A stretch of 40,450 nucleotides of DNA from Pilasporangium apinafurcum (GCA_001600495.1 BCKE01000002.1:1-40450), one strand, 5' to 3'. Numbered from the stretch's first letter, positions 1 through 10,350 are shown. The notes: generated by a model not told the origin, from the sequence alone. Made by a program: numbers and translations.

Positions 1-2610
1 GGTGAACGTGAGTTGGTGACGGTGTCTCGAGCACAAGAGCTCCTAAAGCCGTACGCTGGTATCCTAAACTCATCCCAGAAAGTGTCGTTCACACATATCA
101 CTCTGCGAAACAAAAGCTATACATTAGACGCAGCACAGGTCATCGCTGATTTCTTCTTACAACTATGCGCACGCGATGCATTTGACGAGCTGACTAGCGT
201 GGACTTTGCTGATATGATCGCTGGACGACCCGAAGATGAGGCGCTCCAAGTACTGGCGACGTTGTGTGATTCACTGAAGGACATCAAGACACTCACTCGG
301 ATTGATCTGAGCGACAATGCGCTGGGTGAAAAAGGCGTGCGTGCGTGTTTCGGGTTGTTGTTGAAACAAGAGAACTTGCAGCACGTTTACTTCTGCAACA
401 ATGGTATCTCAGCCGCGGCTGCGGGTGTGATTGTTGAGGAAGTACTGTTGTTCCGTGGTCCTGAAGCTCCAACGAAGTTGGAAACATTCCATTTCTATAA
501 CAATATGAGTGGTGATGGCGGTGCAAAGGCGCTGGCAAAGCTTTTACCATTGTCACCATCACTTCGTGACTTGCGTTTCTCTGCTACACGTGCACAACGT
601 GAAGGCAGTTTAGCATTTGCGAAGGCGTTGATTGGATTGCACAAGCTGGAGCGACTCGATTTGAGTGACAACACTTTCAAAGCTGAAGGAGGTGTAGCGA
701 TCGCTGCTGCAGTGAAGCACCAACCAAATTTGGTGGAAGTGAATCTTCGCGACGCTGGTATTGAAGACAAGGGAATGATCGCTATCGCTGATGCTCTTGC
801 ACCAGTTTCCAATGGATTAGTATCGTTGGATGTGTCTGGTAACGATTTGACCTCGATGAGCATGGATGCATTAGCTAATCTCATTCGAAAGTCGAGCAAC
901 TTGTGTGTTTTACAGGTTGAAGAGAATGAAATCGGCTCGAAGGGNGCGAAGATACTCGCAAAAGCCATTAAAAATCACATACCGTTGCTAGAGAAGCTTG
1001 TTGCGAATGTGAATGAGATCGGAACATCCGGCGCTGTGGCTCTTATAGAGTCTATTATTGACAAGGACAGCTTCGTTCGATTAGATATCGATGGGAATAT
1101 GATAGCAAGTGAGGGTATTGCAAAAGTAATGGAATTGCTGGAAGCAAAGAACAAGAGCAGCGTGCTTGGATCTCTTGAAGACAATGATGAGGACGGTGAA
1201 GATGAAGATGACGACGAGGCTGATGAAGATGAGAGCACGGAGGAAGACGATACTGAAGAAGAAGCAGTATCGACTGTGATTGATGAAGTAACAGTTGTAA
1301 TGGGAAAGTCAGCTACTGTCTCTGCTTCTCCTGTAGTGGCTGAACGGTTCAAGTTTGAGAACAAACAGCGTGAAGTAGTAGATGCTGCTCGTGCTCAGCA
1401 ATTACTAAAAGAAGCAGGCATCAGTGTCGATGACAAAAGTCCATTGCACTACGAAACCATTTCGTTGCGTGGGAAAAGCTACACTGAAGACGGTGCTCAG
1501 GTGATCGCTGACTCATTCTTGAGACGTTTAAAATCTCTGAAAGTCGTGGATTTAGCTGATGTGATTGCTGGTCGTCCGGAAGATGAAGCATTGCGTGTGC
1601 TTTCAGTAATGTGTGGTGCGTTGCGTGGTCACATTTTGGATGAGATTGATTTAAGCGACAATGCGTTAGGTGAGAAGGGTGTCCGTGCATGCTTTGATTT
1701 GTTGATTCCACAGCCGAAGCTGCGTCGTTTGCTGTTTTGCAACAATGGTATCTCTGCAGCGGCAGCAGAAGTCATTGCACGAGAGATCATTTTGCAAAAT
1801 GGTTCCGACGTATCGTCGACATTAGAGGAATTTCACTTTTACAACAACATGAGTGGCCATGATGGATGTCAGGCTGTGGCAAATGTGTTGAATCGATGCG
1901 TCAATCTAACGTCGCTTCGATATGCAAGCGCACGTGCTGGTCCGGATGCGAGTAAAGAATTGGCTCGCAGTGTTAGTTTGCACTTGCGTCAGTTGCAATC
2001 TCTCGATTTAAGTGATTCCTCATTTGGAGACGGAGGCGCTGTTGAGCTTGCTGCTGCAATTGGAAAGCAGAAACAACTGCAATATCTGAAGCTACGTGAC
2101 GCTTCACTTGGAGAAGAAGGAGCGAAGTTGGTGATGAAGTCGTTGCATGACAACCATATTCAACTGATGAAGCTTGATCTATCCGGGAATGAGTTGATGG
2201 ATGATGGACTGGCTGGAATTGTGCCTTTCTTGAAGAACCAGAAGCAGCTGAAGGTGCTTTGTTTAGACGAGAATGAGATCACGTCGGAAGGTCTCAGAAA
2301 GTTCATCTCGACGTTGGGTGATGAGAGCCTGCCATCACTGGAGTTGTTGTCGTTGTGTGGCAATGAGATCACAGCGAAGGGTGCAATTGCTGTCGTGGAG
2401 AGGCTTGTGCCAACTAAGCACCATTTGAAGCGTTTGGAGTTGGATTCAAACATGATTTCAGACAAGGGTGTGAATCACATTAAGACAGCACTGTCAAAGC
2501 TCGGGAAGATCGATGTTTTAGGGTCACTTGAGGAAAACGATGGTGATGAAGAGAGCGATAGTGATGATACGGATGATGATGCAGAAAGCGAGGACGAACA
2601 GCAGGAGTAG
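1..2610 (+). CDS. Ran GTPase-activating protein, tandem two-module form (5' partial)
   Basis: Leucine-rich-repeat protein resembling plant RanGAP1, which stimulates GTP hydrolysis by Ran in nuclear transport. The frame is open from base 1, so the true start is probably upstream; the first usual start-like codon inside is a TTG at 13. Two homologous modules lie in one frame. Module 1 is about residues 1-415 and module 2 about 435-865 (numbered from base 13). Each has the signature SDNALGEKGVRACF (bases 307-350 and 1660-1700) and the block FYNNMSG, and each ends in an acidic tail typical of RanGAPs. No WPP or TPR targeting domain is visible. The ambiguous base at 945 is the third position of a GGN codon, so the residue is Gly whatever the base. 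The family call is secure. Whether both modules are active cannot be told from sequence. Confidence 0.9.
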   Translation, partial: GERELVTVSRAQELLKPYAGILNSSQKVSFTHITLRNKSYTLDAAQVIADFFLQLCARDAFDELTSVDFADMIAGRPEDEALQVLATLCDSLKDIKTLTRIDLSDNALGEKGVRACFGLLLKQENLQHVYFCNNGISAAAAGVIVEEVLLFRGPEAPTKLETFHFYNNMSGDGGAKALAKLLPLSPSLRDLRFSATRAQREGSLAFAKALIGLHKLERLDLSDNTFKAEGGVAIAAAVKHQPNLVEVNLRDAGIEDKGMIAIADALAPVSNGLVSLDVSGNDLTSMSMDALANLIRKSSNLCVLQVEENEIGSKXAKILAKAIKNHIPLLEKLVANVNEIGTSGAVALIESIIDKDSFVRLDIDGNMIASEGIAKVMELLEAKNKSSVLGSLEDNDEDGEDEDDDEADEDESTEEDDTEEEAVSTVIDEVTVVMGKSATVSASPVVAERFKFENKQREVVDAARAQQLLKEAGISVDDKSPLHYETISLRGKSYTEDGAQVIADSFLRRLKSLKVVDLADVIAGRPEDEALRVLSVMCGALRGHILDEIDLSDNALGEKGVRACFDLLIPQPKLRRLLFCNNGISAAAAEVIAREIILQNGSDVSSTLEEFHFYNNMSGHDGCQAVANVLNRCVNLTSLRYASARAGPDASKELARSVSLHLRQLQSLDLSDSSFGDGGAVELAAAIGKQKQLQYLKLRDASLGEEGAKLVMKSLHDNHIQLMKLDLSGNELMDDGLAGIVPFLKNQKQLKVLCLDENEITSEGLRKFISTLGDESLPSLELLSLCGNEITAKGAIAVVERLVPTKHHLKRLELDSNMISDKGVNHIKTALSKLGKIDVLGSLEENDGDEESDSDDTDDDAESEDEQQE

Positions 2611-2744
2611 GTTTGATCATTGATATATCTGCTGTGAAATGCGACTAATTGCTCAGATTAACTTTTGAAACTTTGCTGTACTGTAGTGCCCGCTCTAGGG
2701 ACTTACACAACACCTACAAAGCTGTTTTGGAACACGGTTCTCGA

Positions 2745-3218
2745 ATGACTGATCATGTACCACACGTAGTTGAAGATCTCAGCAACAAATCCACAGATTC
2801 AATGACACATTCAGTAGAAGCTACTACCCGTGACAGTGAATCCATCTCCGAGAAAGATGATACCGCTGTAGAATCGGTACATGACAGCGTTGTGGAGGCT
2901 GTATTTGACGAAGGACCCGAAGTACAAATGGAAAAACCTGATCGTGTTGATGTCTCAAACGACGACAATAATACACACGTCGAAGAACAGTTTCGTGATG
3001 GTGAAGTGGATGAAGTCCACGGATCACGAATACCTGTTGGGAAAGTGCACACGACTGAGTCAGTAGCTACAGAAAATGGCAGCTTCAGTGGATGGTGGGT
3101 GTTTATTGCGATCATATCCTTTTTGGTACTGATTGGGGCGATCGTGTTGGAATTGGATTGGTCTGAGAACCCTATGCAGTTTCTCTCTGTTGACGCGCTC
3201 TTCTTCATCTTCCCCTGA
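2745..3218 (+). CDS. Small acidic single-pass membrane protein, unknown function
   Basis: I do not recognise this protein. From the first ATG (2745) it is about 157 residues; the frame is open further upstream to a TTG at 2649. The N-terminal two thirds is acidic, Ser/Thr/Asp-rich and probably disordered. One hydrophobic segment follows (WWVFIAIISFLVLIGAIVL, bases about 3092-3150), then a short tail of about 20 residues ending in a hydrophobic stretch. With no signal peptide it would fit a tail-anchored or type II protein. It starts 134 bp after the RanGAP stop on the same strand. It could be an artefact ORF, but the length and clear TM segment favour a real gene. Confidence 0.5.
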   Translation: MTDHVPHVVEDLSNKSTDSMTHSVEATTRDSESISEKDDTAVESVHDSVVEAVFDEGPEVQMEKPDRVDVSNDDNNTHVEEQFRDGEVDEVHGSRIPVGKVHTTESVATENGSFSGWWVFIAIISFLVLIGAIVLELDWSENPMQFLSVDALFFIFP

Positions 3219-3677
3219 TGACTACCCAAGAGTCAAGGGCTCAGATGAGATGATCACCAATTTTTACTTCAAACGAGGATGACAAGTAAGCAGCAACGTA
3301 GGATTAGCAGTTTTGTTGTCTTGGTATAAATTACGTGTCAACCCACTTGCAATGCTACAGTCTTCTATTCACATGTCACAGTTTTGACACAGCTGTTACT
3401 TATGTATTTTATCATAAATGTATATTATTTACGGATTGTTATTTACGGGTACTAATGATGGCACCACGGTTCGATAGGACCGGTCCCGACACCTTTTTCA
3501 GGTTTGCTTGTGTGTGTTTGGTTGGTGATTGGTGGGGGTGGCGCTCGGCAGGTTTCCAGGAGCTCCGCTAAGCAATTCAGTTTTTCCAAACAGGTAGGAA
3601 GTGAAGAGCATATGAACGATATGAATAGCTCTTATACTGAGAAAATGAATGCTTTTGGATGAGTAGGTACACGCATC
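3219..3677. other. Intergenic region upstream of eL6
   Basis: I see no gene here. It holds the eL6 promoter and leader, with a G/T-rich stretch around 3500-3545. An AG/GTAGGAAG site near 3590 could be the donor of a 5'-UTR intron, but I cannot support it further. Confidence 0.4.
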
Positions 3678-5082
3678 ATGCCAGCCCAGAAGGTTACCAA
3701 ACGCCAGAACGTCGTGCTCGCCCGTGGCATCAACGCCATCGCTGCGAACAGCTTGGCCAAGACTAACGCCCGCTTCAGCAAGAAGTTCGTCAAAACCGAA
3801 AAGAAGGTCGCGGCTAAGAAGCCTGCCTCCACCAAGAAGTGGTACCCAGCGGAATACATCCCAAAGCCGCTTGCTTCTGCCAAGACTGCGCGCAACAGCA
3901 AGAAGGTCGCCAAGCTTCGCAAGTCGATCACCCCTGGCACGGTTTTGATTTTGCTTTCGGGCCGTTTCCGTGGCAAGCGCGTGGTGTTCCTCAAGCAATT
4001 GGCTTCGGGTCTTTTGCTTGTCACTGGTGAGTTATGGCATTCCATTGATGGAGACGATACATGTGGTGGATGGGATTCCAATGATGCCAATTTGACATAA
4101 AGTGAGGCTGCCGATGTTGAACTCTGTGTGGAGCTGGATCTCTTTATATGGGAAATGCATGGAGGGAGACGCAAAGTGAGGAGATTTCGGTCTTCTTTCT
4201 TTGTTTGCTTTTTTTGTGGATTGATCGTGTGTGGGGATTTTGGTTTTGCGCCCATTGAAATCTTTCTTTTTAAAACGGAGCGAGTTTTTTGTGGTTGTTT
4301 GACATCATTTGCCGAAGATTCATCAGATTATGAGAGCTGAGGAATCCTCCAACATACGAAGTCGATCTTCCACCTTTACAAGTTGATGGTTCTAATGATT
4401 ATGGTTTGTTGTGCTCTCGATTAGGCCCATACAAGGTCAACGGTGTCCCACTTCGTCGTGTGAACCAGTCCTACGTCATTGCCACCTCCACCAAGGTGAA
4501 CTTGGAAGGTGTCTCTCTCCCTGAGATTGACGATGCCTACTTCGCTAAGGAAAAGGTTGCCACCAAGAAGTCCAAGGAAGAACAATTCTTCGCTCAGTCC
4601 AGCACTGTGAGTTCTTTTTTTTGTTATTGACTGTCATGGTCTTCGTCCCCCAAAATGTCACTGCTCAAGCGTTCCAGAGCAACAGCAATCAAGGAAATGA
4701 CCAAAGAAACACAATGAAGGGACAAAATTTTCTTGAGCATCCCCGCTCGAAAGTTTTGGTCTTTTATTGCTATTATTTTTGGTTACTTTCTTGGTTTGCT
4801 CTGGAACATGGAAGTTCATATGCAGCTAAAACTGCAATGGCTTTCTACTTTTTCAGCGCTTGGGATCGCTGCTGTGACAAAGCTCCCTCCCACACCAGGC
4901 GTTAACGCTTTGTGTTTTTATTTTTGTAGGCCCCAGTCATTGCTGAACAGCGCAAGAAGGACCAGAAGACCGTCGATGCTGCTCTGTTGAAGAAGCTCGA
5001 GAGTGAACCTTTCCTCAAGGCTTACTTGAACGCCAAGTTCTCCTTGACCAAGAACGACCGCGCCCATGCGCTCAAGTTCTAA
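3678..5082 (+). CDS. RPL6: 60S ribosomal protein L6 (eL6), three exons
   Basis: Structural protein of the large ribosomal subunit. Exons are 3678-4026, 4425-4606 and 4930-5082, with introns of 398 and 323 bp (GT..AG). The splice phases are 1 and 0, giving a 227-residue protein. The lysine-rich N-terminus is followed by the eL6 core ([20 protein letters not shown]), which continues across intron 1 into [20 protein letters not shown]. The C-terminal exon ends in [10 protein letters not shown]. Both introns are much longer than the 57-83 bp introns of most other genes here. Long introns in ribosomal-protein genes often carry regulatory sequence or small nucleolar RNAs. Codon use looks strongly biased, with C-ending codons, as expected for a highly expressed gene. 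Confidence 0.95.
4072..4348 (+). ncRNA. Possible box C/D-like RNA inside eL6 intron 1 (speculative)
   Basis: In intron 1, GGGATTCC (4072-4079) can pair with GGAATCCT (4341-4348), seven Watson-Crick pairs plus one G-U. The 5' strand is followed directly by ATGATGC (4081-4087, one mismatch to the C box). The 3' strand is preceded directly by CTGA (4337-4340, a perfect D box). This is the terminal layout of a box C/D snoRNA. The span of about 277 nt is long for that class and I identified no guide or C'/D' boxes, so chance pairing is a serious alternative. Confidence 0.2.
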
Positions 5083-5208
5083 GCGTCCACTTGTCGGCCA
5101 AGCATAGCGTGATGCGATTTAACTTTACTAATACAGAGGAAAGACCTGATGAAATTTATTATTTGTCATGCATTTCTATCAATAAGTAGTAGTGACCCAC
5201 GTGACGTT

Positions 5209-6762
5209 CTATGCCAAAAATTCGTCCAACAAGTCTTGCAAGAGATGATCATCACTGTCCTTATGCTCGAGCTTCTCTTTGGCACGGTGCTGATAGTAGT
5301 GTTGATGGTTGTCTGATTCTTCAGGTGATGGAGAAAGCTTTCGAGTCGAAGAGGAGCTATTCGTTCTTGATGACACAGTTGTGCTTGAAGATATGGGGAA
5401 TGACCAGCCGTTTTTCTTCTCATGGTGGTTCGCGCTGCTCAATTCTTTACTCGTGGCCTTTGCATCTGCTAACTCATCCATCGGAGCGATGGACAATTCA
5501 GTATACTTGGACTGTCGACAACTGGAAGCTGTAATGTCATATCCCGTTGGTTTCCTCGATGAGCCTAATACGCCATTTTCACAATTCAGCATGCCGTCTT
5601 TGCGTGTACGGCGAGCCGTAAGTTCACCCGCCATATCGTCGCCCTTACATCCGCAATAACTACTAAACCCGCTTGACTTATACTCGGCTTTCAGTGGCGG
5701 GATTGTCATGAGAGGAGGAATTGCCACAGGCGCACCACTAACGTGGCTCGAGCTACTAGAGTTCGAAGTCGAAGTCGTCAGCATAGCGCGAGGCACTTGC
5801 TGATCAAAGAAGCGATGCTGAAGTGCCTGAGCAGCAGTCAATCGACGACTTGGGTCGTATTGCAGTAGCTCCTGGATCAGTTGCAGCGCAGCCTTGCTAG
5901 TCGATGGCGGCAATATTGTCTTCAATGGGATAGCTTGGCATTTCGGAAACTTGAATTGCATTTGTGCGACCATCATGATACCATCGGACCAATTCTCCTT
6001 CGTAGGGGTGCCGAGCACTTTGCAAATGCGACACATCTGATCCACCTCGGAAGAACCCGGGAACAGTGGCGACTGCAGGTAAAGCTCGGCCATGATGCAG
6101 CCACAAGCCCACAAGTCGATCGGACTGTTGTAGGTCGACGAACGCAGTAATAATTCCGGACTTCGATACCACCGCGTGGCGACGTAATCAGAATACGGCG
6201 GTCGTGAACGAATCTCACGCGCTTGCCCCAGATCCGCAATCTTGAGCGTTTCGTCGTGACAGAGCAAGTTTTCTGGTTTTATATCTCGATGGAAGAAACC
6301 GTGCTTGTGCATGTGCGCTAGACCGCAGAAAAGTTGGTACATGATCGATCGGATTTGCGCTTCAGTAAAGCACATTTCAGACGAGAGAGAATTCTTATTG
6401 GAAGAAGACAAAGATGTGCCCAAGGCATTAGAGCTACTAGGATCTTCATGGCGTTGAGCTGTTGTAGCTTGCCCTGACTTGCTATGTTGACGCATGACTT
6501 TGAACAACGACGACTTCATGTACTCAAACACAAAATAGAGCTCCTCTTTGTCACGAATCACTTCCTTCAGCTGGATAATATTCTCATGACGAAGCACACG
6601 TAGTGCCTTGAGTTCACGTAATTGCAAGCACTCTTCCCATGTCGGAAACAGCGCCTTGATCTTCTTGATCGCAACAATCTCTTGGGTTTTCAGGTTCTGA
6701 GCCTTCGTGACTTCACCAAACGATCCATCCCCAAGACGCTCCAGCGTCTTGTACCGATTCAT
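5209..6762 (-). CDS. MAK/ICK/MOK (RCK-family) CDK-like protein kinase
   Basis: Ser/Thr kinase of the ciliary RCK family, which in other organisms limits flagellar length and acts on intraflagellar transport. It is a 517-residue single exon starting at ATG 6762. The kinase domain spans about residues 4-316: glycine loop LGDGSFGEV, catalytic Lys in AIKKIK, WEECLQLRELKAL typical of MAK/ICK, and HGFFHRDIKPENLL near residue 157. Two key motifs deviate. The metal-binding DFG is DLG (KIADLGQAREIRS), and the activation-loop TDY is SDY (PPYSDYVATRWYRSPE). A Ser-rich insert of about 35 residues (bases about 6370-6480) separates two kinase segments. The C-terminal 200 residues are low-complexity and Ser-rich. 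Its 3' end faces eL6 with 126 bp between them. Confidence 0.9.
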   Translation of the reverse strand: MNRYKTLERLGDGSFGEVTKAQNLKTQEIVAIKKIKALFPTWEECLQLRELKALRVLRHENIIQLKEVIRDKEELYFVFEYMKSSLFKVMRQHSKSGQATTAQRHEDPSSSNALGTSLSSSNKNSLSSEMCFTEAQIRSIMYQLFCGLAHMHKHGFFHRDIKPENLLCHDETLKIADLGQAREIRSRPPYSDYVATRWYRSPELLLRSSTYNSPIDLWACGCIMAELYLQSPLFPGSSEVDQMCRICKVLGTPTKENWSDGIMMVAQMQFKFPKCQAIPLKTILPPSTSKAALQLIQELLQYDPSRRLTAAQALQHRFFDQQVPRAMLTTSTSNSSSSSHVSGAPVAIPPLMTIPPLKAEYKSSGFSSYCGCKGDDMAGELTARRTRKDGMLNCENGVLGSSRKPTGYDITASSCRQSKYTELSIAPMDELADAKATSKELSSANHHEKKNGWSFPISSSTTVSSRTNSSSSTRKLSPSPEESDNHQHYYQHRAKEKLEHKDSDDHLLQDLLDEFLA

Positions 6763-7033
6763 GCTTGGCCTTTTGGTTGATTGGGAACGTGTATCCTTTG
6801 TCAGGCGTGTGCTTAGTCCTCACCCTCGCCTGTAATCGATCCATCAACCCACAGATATTTGAGACAATTGTTGATTAGGAATAGAATCGATATTTTTACC
6901 TTCTTTAGCCCTTTTTCCCCAGGTGTACTAGAGGAAGTAGAGTTGCAGTCTATGAAGTACACACTGTTCTACACTTAGTTTCTACTGGGCTTCTCAATAG
7001 CTAAGCTTATTGAATTGAAGTATTTACCACCTC

Positions 7034-8131
7034 ATGTCCATCTATTGGAGTGTCGCTTCAATACCATTTGCCAAGATAGAAAGAACTGCAGCTTTGAGAA
7101 ACAGCATAATCAAAGGCACCGAAAAAATCAAACCAACTATGAGGCTCCTTGTGTTTGAATGCTGTGGTGAAATAGCATCAACGAGCAACGGTACTGAAGA
7201 GAACACCACTAAAAAACGGAGAGCCTGCCCGGATTTTGCGGAACGGAAAGCTCGACAAAAGCAAATAGTCTACACAACGGTGAAGACTGGGTGGCGAAAG
7301 TTCTGCAAAGACAAAACAATAGCAAAAAAAAGACTGATGAGGCTGTGGGAGTTTGTTCAAGAATAGCGTATGAGGCATCCGTCCATGTTCTGCGATTATT
7401 GGAAGCTGGCGAAGAACTCCCTTCATTGGATAATAACTTTTTCAATCGATGCTCATCTGCAATAGCCAACTTGACCGGCATTGGAGAGGTCCATTCTAAC
7501 TTGGAGACCAGTCTAGACCTTTACAGGATCCAACACCCTTCGGATTATGAGCTGACAGAACGAAGATCCCCACATGGCTCAGATGTTGGTCCTGATCGCT
7601 CAACAAGCAAGGCAGAATTTCCAAGTCAGCAACGAGTTGACGTTCTACTCCCGGTTGTGTAAGTGAATGTGCTTGCAGATACGTCTTCATAACAGTGACT
7701 ATTTTGAAAAGCACCAAGGCAAGATAATCAAGAGTAATGTTTCACTGCTGGTTCGTGCAAGCACCCAAACTCAGGATAGCTTATTCGGACAGATGCTCGC
7801 GTATGAAGATGCAAGTTTCACAAGCTCAGCTAAAGGCAACATTAATATTCCCACAACGACTCTACGGAAGCAAATTGGTTCCAGGTGTCGTGTTGCTGAT
7901 GTGGACGAGTTCAGGACGAGCAAGCTGTGTTGTGTTTGTCACAAGAGGACGAAGGGGTTCGTCCTTGACGGAAAAGTTGTCAGTGACGGTCTTTATGGTG
8001 TGCGCCACTGCAAAAAGAGTGAATGCCATCGCACATTGCGGGACCGTGACATCAACACTGCAATAAACATTTTGAGACTATTCATCGACCAAGTGAAGAA
8101 AAAGAGGAGACTTAAGGTGTTCACGAGGTAA
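7034..8131 (+). pseudogene. Fanzor (eukaryotic TnpB-like RNA-guided nuclease) pseudogene
   Basis: Fanzor proteins are eukaryotic relatives of TnpB and Cas12 nucleases. The C-terminal part is readable at 7667-8131. It has the RuvC-II-type Glu in VDEFRTSKLCCVCH, a zinc finger (CxxC, then CKKSEC) and the RuvC-III Asp in RDRDINTAINIL. Upstream pieces carry typical family text: IAYEASVHVLRLLEAGEELP near 7370-7430 and FFNRCSSAIANL near 7440-7470. Around 7565 the coding text shifts frame and continues as MAQMLVLIAQQARQNFQV to RLCK, followed by a TGA at 7663. The segment that should carry RuvC-I is missing, so there is an internal deletion as well as frameshift and stop. I place the 5' limit only roughly. 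The locus is almost certainly dead. Confidence 0.75.
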
Positions 8132-8390
8132 AGGATGAAGTGGCGCTCGAAGTCAAAACTGAGGTGATAAAAGTCCTCATTGTTATGATTCCGGGAACAA
8201 ATGAGTGTAACTATTTTCCCATCTGTATCACGCGTGATATAAATGATGTGGAGAATAAAGGCTAATGCTCCATTGGGTCGAATGGATCGATTTGAAACTC
8301 CAAGCAGACGTGCACAAAAGCATAAGAGTAATCAAGTAGGCAATGACAACAAGTGTGAACGATTTTCCTCATTTCCGTATGTCTATATTT

Positions 8391-10318
8391 CTAAGATGAC
8401 TTGGTCAGCTTGGTATAGTTTTCCATCATCCATCGCAAGGTTCGCGCAACAGTGTCAATATCCATCTTGTGCAAAGCACTGTAATAAATGCCCATCATGT
8501 GTAAGCAACACAAATGCATATTGACTAAAAAAAAGCACCAAAAACCGTACCTGACTGGCAATACAGCCATGTCTGTCGATTGACGAAGCCTGTGCAAATT
8601 CGTTTCCGCTCCTGATCAGACAGACGATACCGTTGTCTGTAAGTTGCATAAGGACATTTGATAGCCCTTGAACTCAAAGAAATAGTACCTGGTGCATCCA
8701 TCTTGTTGGCAACAATCAGAGAAGGACGAGTCGTGATGTCGGGGGCGTAGAGTTCCAATTCTTTTTGAAGATGTGTGAAGTCACTAATAGGATCTCTTCC
8801 TTCCGTACCAGCCGTATCTAACACATACATGAGGATCTAAACACATAAAGCAGACGTCATTAGTCCTCTGTCACCCGATTTTTCAATGTAAACAATTAGT
8901 ATCGAATATAGAAACCTTCGTTCGTTCAATGTGACGCAAAAAATCATGGCCTAGACCCACATTACGATGTGCACCTTCAATCAAACCAGGGATATCGGCA
9001 ACACTCAATCGGTACGTATCCGAAAAATCGACAATCCCCACGTAAGGATGGAGTGTTGTGAATGGATATGGCGCAATGGCTGGAGTGGCACGGCTGAGTG
9101 TGCTAAGCAGCGTCGATTTGCCCGCGTTAGGATACCCAACCAACCCAACGTCAGCGATGGTCTTCAGCTCCAACTCGTAATACTGCGAAGTCCCAGGCTG
9201 GCCCAGTGATTTGCCTTCGGGCATATGCTTCCGTAAGCGACCGAAATTAGTGGTCTTGCCTGCAAGAATGCGGTTCCCTAATCCAGGCTTTCCGCCCGAA
9301 GCGGCGAGAAAGCTTGTGCCATGTTTATCCAGGTCGCAGACTGTCTCCATTTGATCCACAATCTCGAATTCGCCTGACTCAAGTTCGCGTTCGTACTATT
9401 GATAAAGGTACAAGGATAGTTAGTTGATATAGTAATGTAGACCCAATGACACTATTTCGCATCTACAACGCACCCGATGCACTCGTTTCACCAACGTGCC
9501 ACAGGGAACTTTGATGAAGGCATGCTTACCTCTCCGTCCAGCAGCATCGTTTGCTAATAGATACAGCCAGCAGGATATAAGAGTTGATTTGCAAAGGAAG
9601 AATAAATAAAATACGCCAGCAGGAGATCATACGTACGCATTCCATTGAGACCTGCTCCGCCTTTAAAGTGATGCGTAGCGTTTGCGAGGTTCTGGACACG
9701 ATCATCGGCTTGGATGATGACGTTCCCACCAGCACCACCATGACCACCATTTGGACGTCTTCGCATTGCCGACTCACCTGGAAATCAACCAGATGCATTC
9801 AATGAGTTCATTTTACTTCCTACAGCTATAGAAATGCATTATAAAGATAAATGCTTACTGAAAAAACTGGAACAGCCATTGCCACCATGACCACCCGTCG
9901 CTTTGATACGAATACGGTCCACGAACCGCCGCTTGGAATGTTTGGCGCGTTGCACGCGGACTTTCTGCTTGACGTGTTCCTCCACCTTTTGGTTGCTATT
10001 GCTGGCAAATTGTACACCACGATCATTCATTTCTTCCATCCATTCATCATCACCATCCATCCAGTCATCATCATCATCATCATCAATCTCTTCAGTATCC
10101 CAATCTTCTTCCAAGTACATCTCCTCCAACTCTTCATCAGCAGCTTCCTCATCCTCATTGTCGCGTTTCTTGGTAGAAAACTTGTGGGATATTACTGAAG
10201 GCAGATAAACGCCATTGATCTTCCGCCCATAGCGCAACGGTGTGAACGTAATTGCACGCGCAAGACAGGAGATCCGCAGCATCCTGTTGATCAAATATAC
10301 AGAATGCAAGTGCAACAT
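8391..10318 (-). CDS. Mitochondrial Obg-family GTPase (MTG2/GTPBP5-like), seven exons
   Basis: Obg GTPases assist assembly of the large subunit of bacterial-type ribosomes. Exons, in gene order: 10318-9859, 9777-9637, 9553-9474, 9395-8916, 8836-8689, 8611-8551 and 8478-8391. The introns are 81, 83, 78, 79, 77 and 72 bp. All phases close, giving 485 residues, or 473 if translation starts at ATG 10282. The second ATG begins an Arg-rich N-terminus ending near HKFSTKK, which looks like a mitochondrial presequence. An acidic stretch follows, then the glycine-rich Obg fold ([22 protein letters not shown]) and the G domain: [23 protein letters not shown], and PVSAL as the last guanine-binding loop. 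For exon 6 the acceptor at 8611 was chosen because it restores the expected text between NKMDAPG and PVSAL. Confidence 0.9.
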
Positions 10319-10350
10319 GCAACTCTTGGAGTAACATTCAGACGACCTTC
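10319..10350. promoter_or_regulatory. Short divergent promoter between Obg GTPase and 2OG oxygenase
   Basis: The two genes are head to head. Their outermost ATGs (10318 minus, 10351 plus) are only 32 bp apart; with the inner ATGs (10282 and 10423) the gap is 140 bp. A shared bidirectional promoter is the simple reading, and the tight spacing argues that at least one inner ATG is the true start. I saw no specific factor site. Confidence 0.4.

Noticed and set aside
3335-3571. 78-codon ORF upstream of eL6
   Set aside because: No domain, low-complexity G/T-rich end, and located where the eL6 promoter and leader must be.
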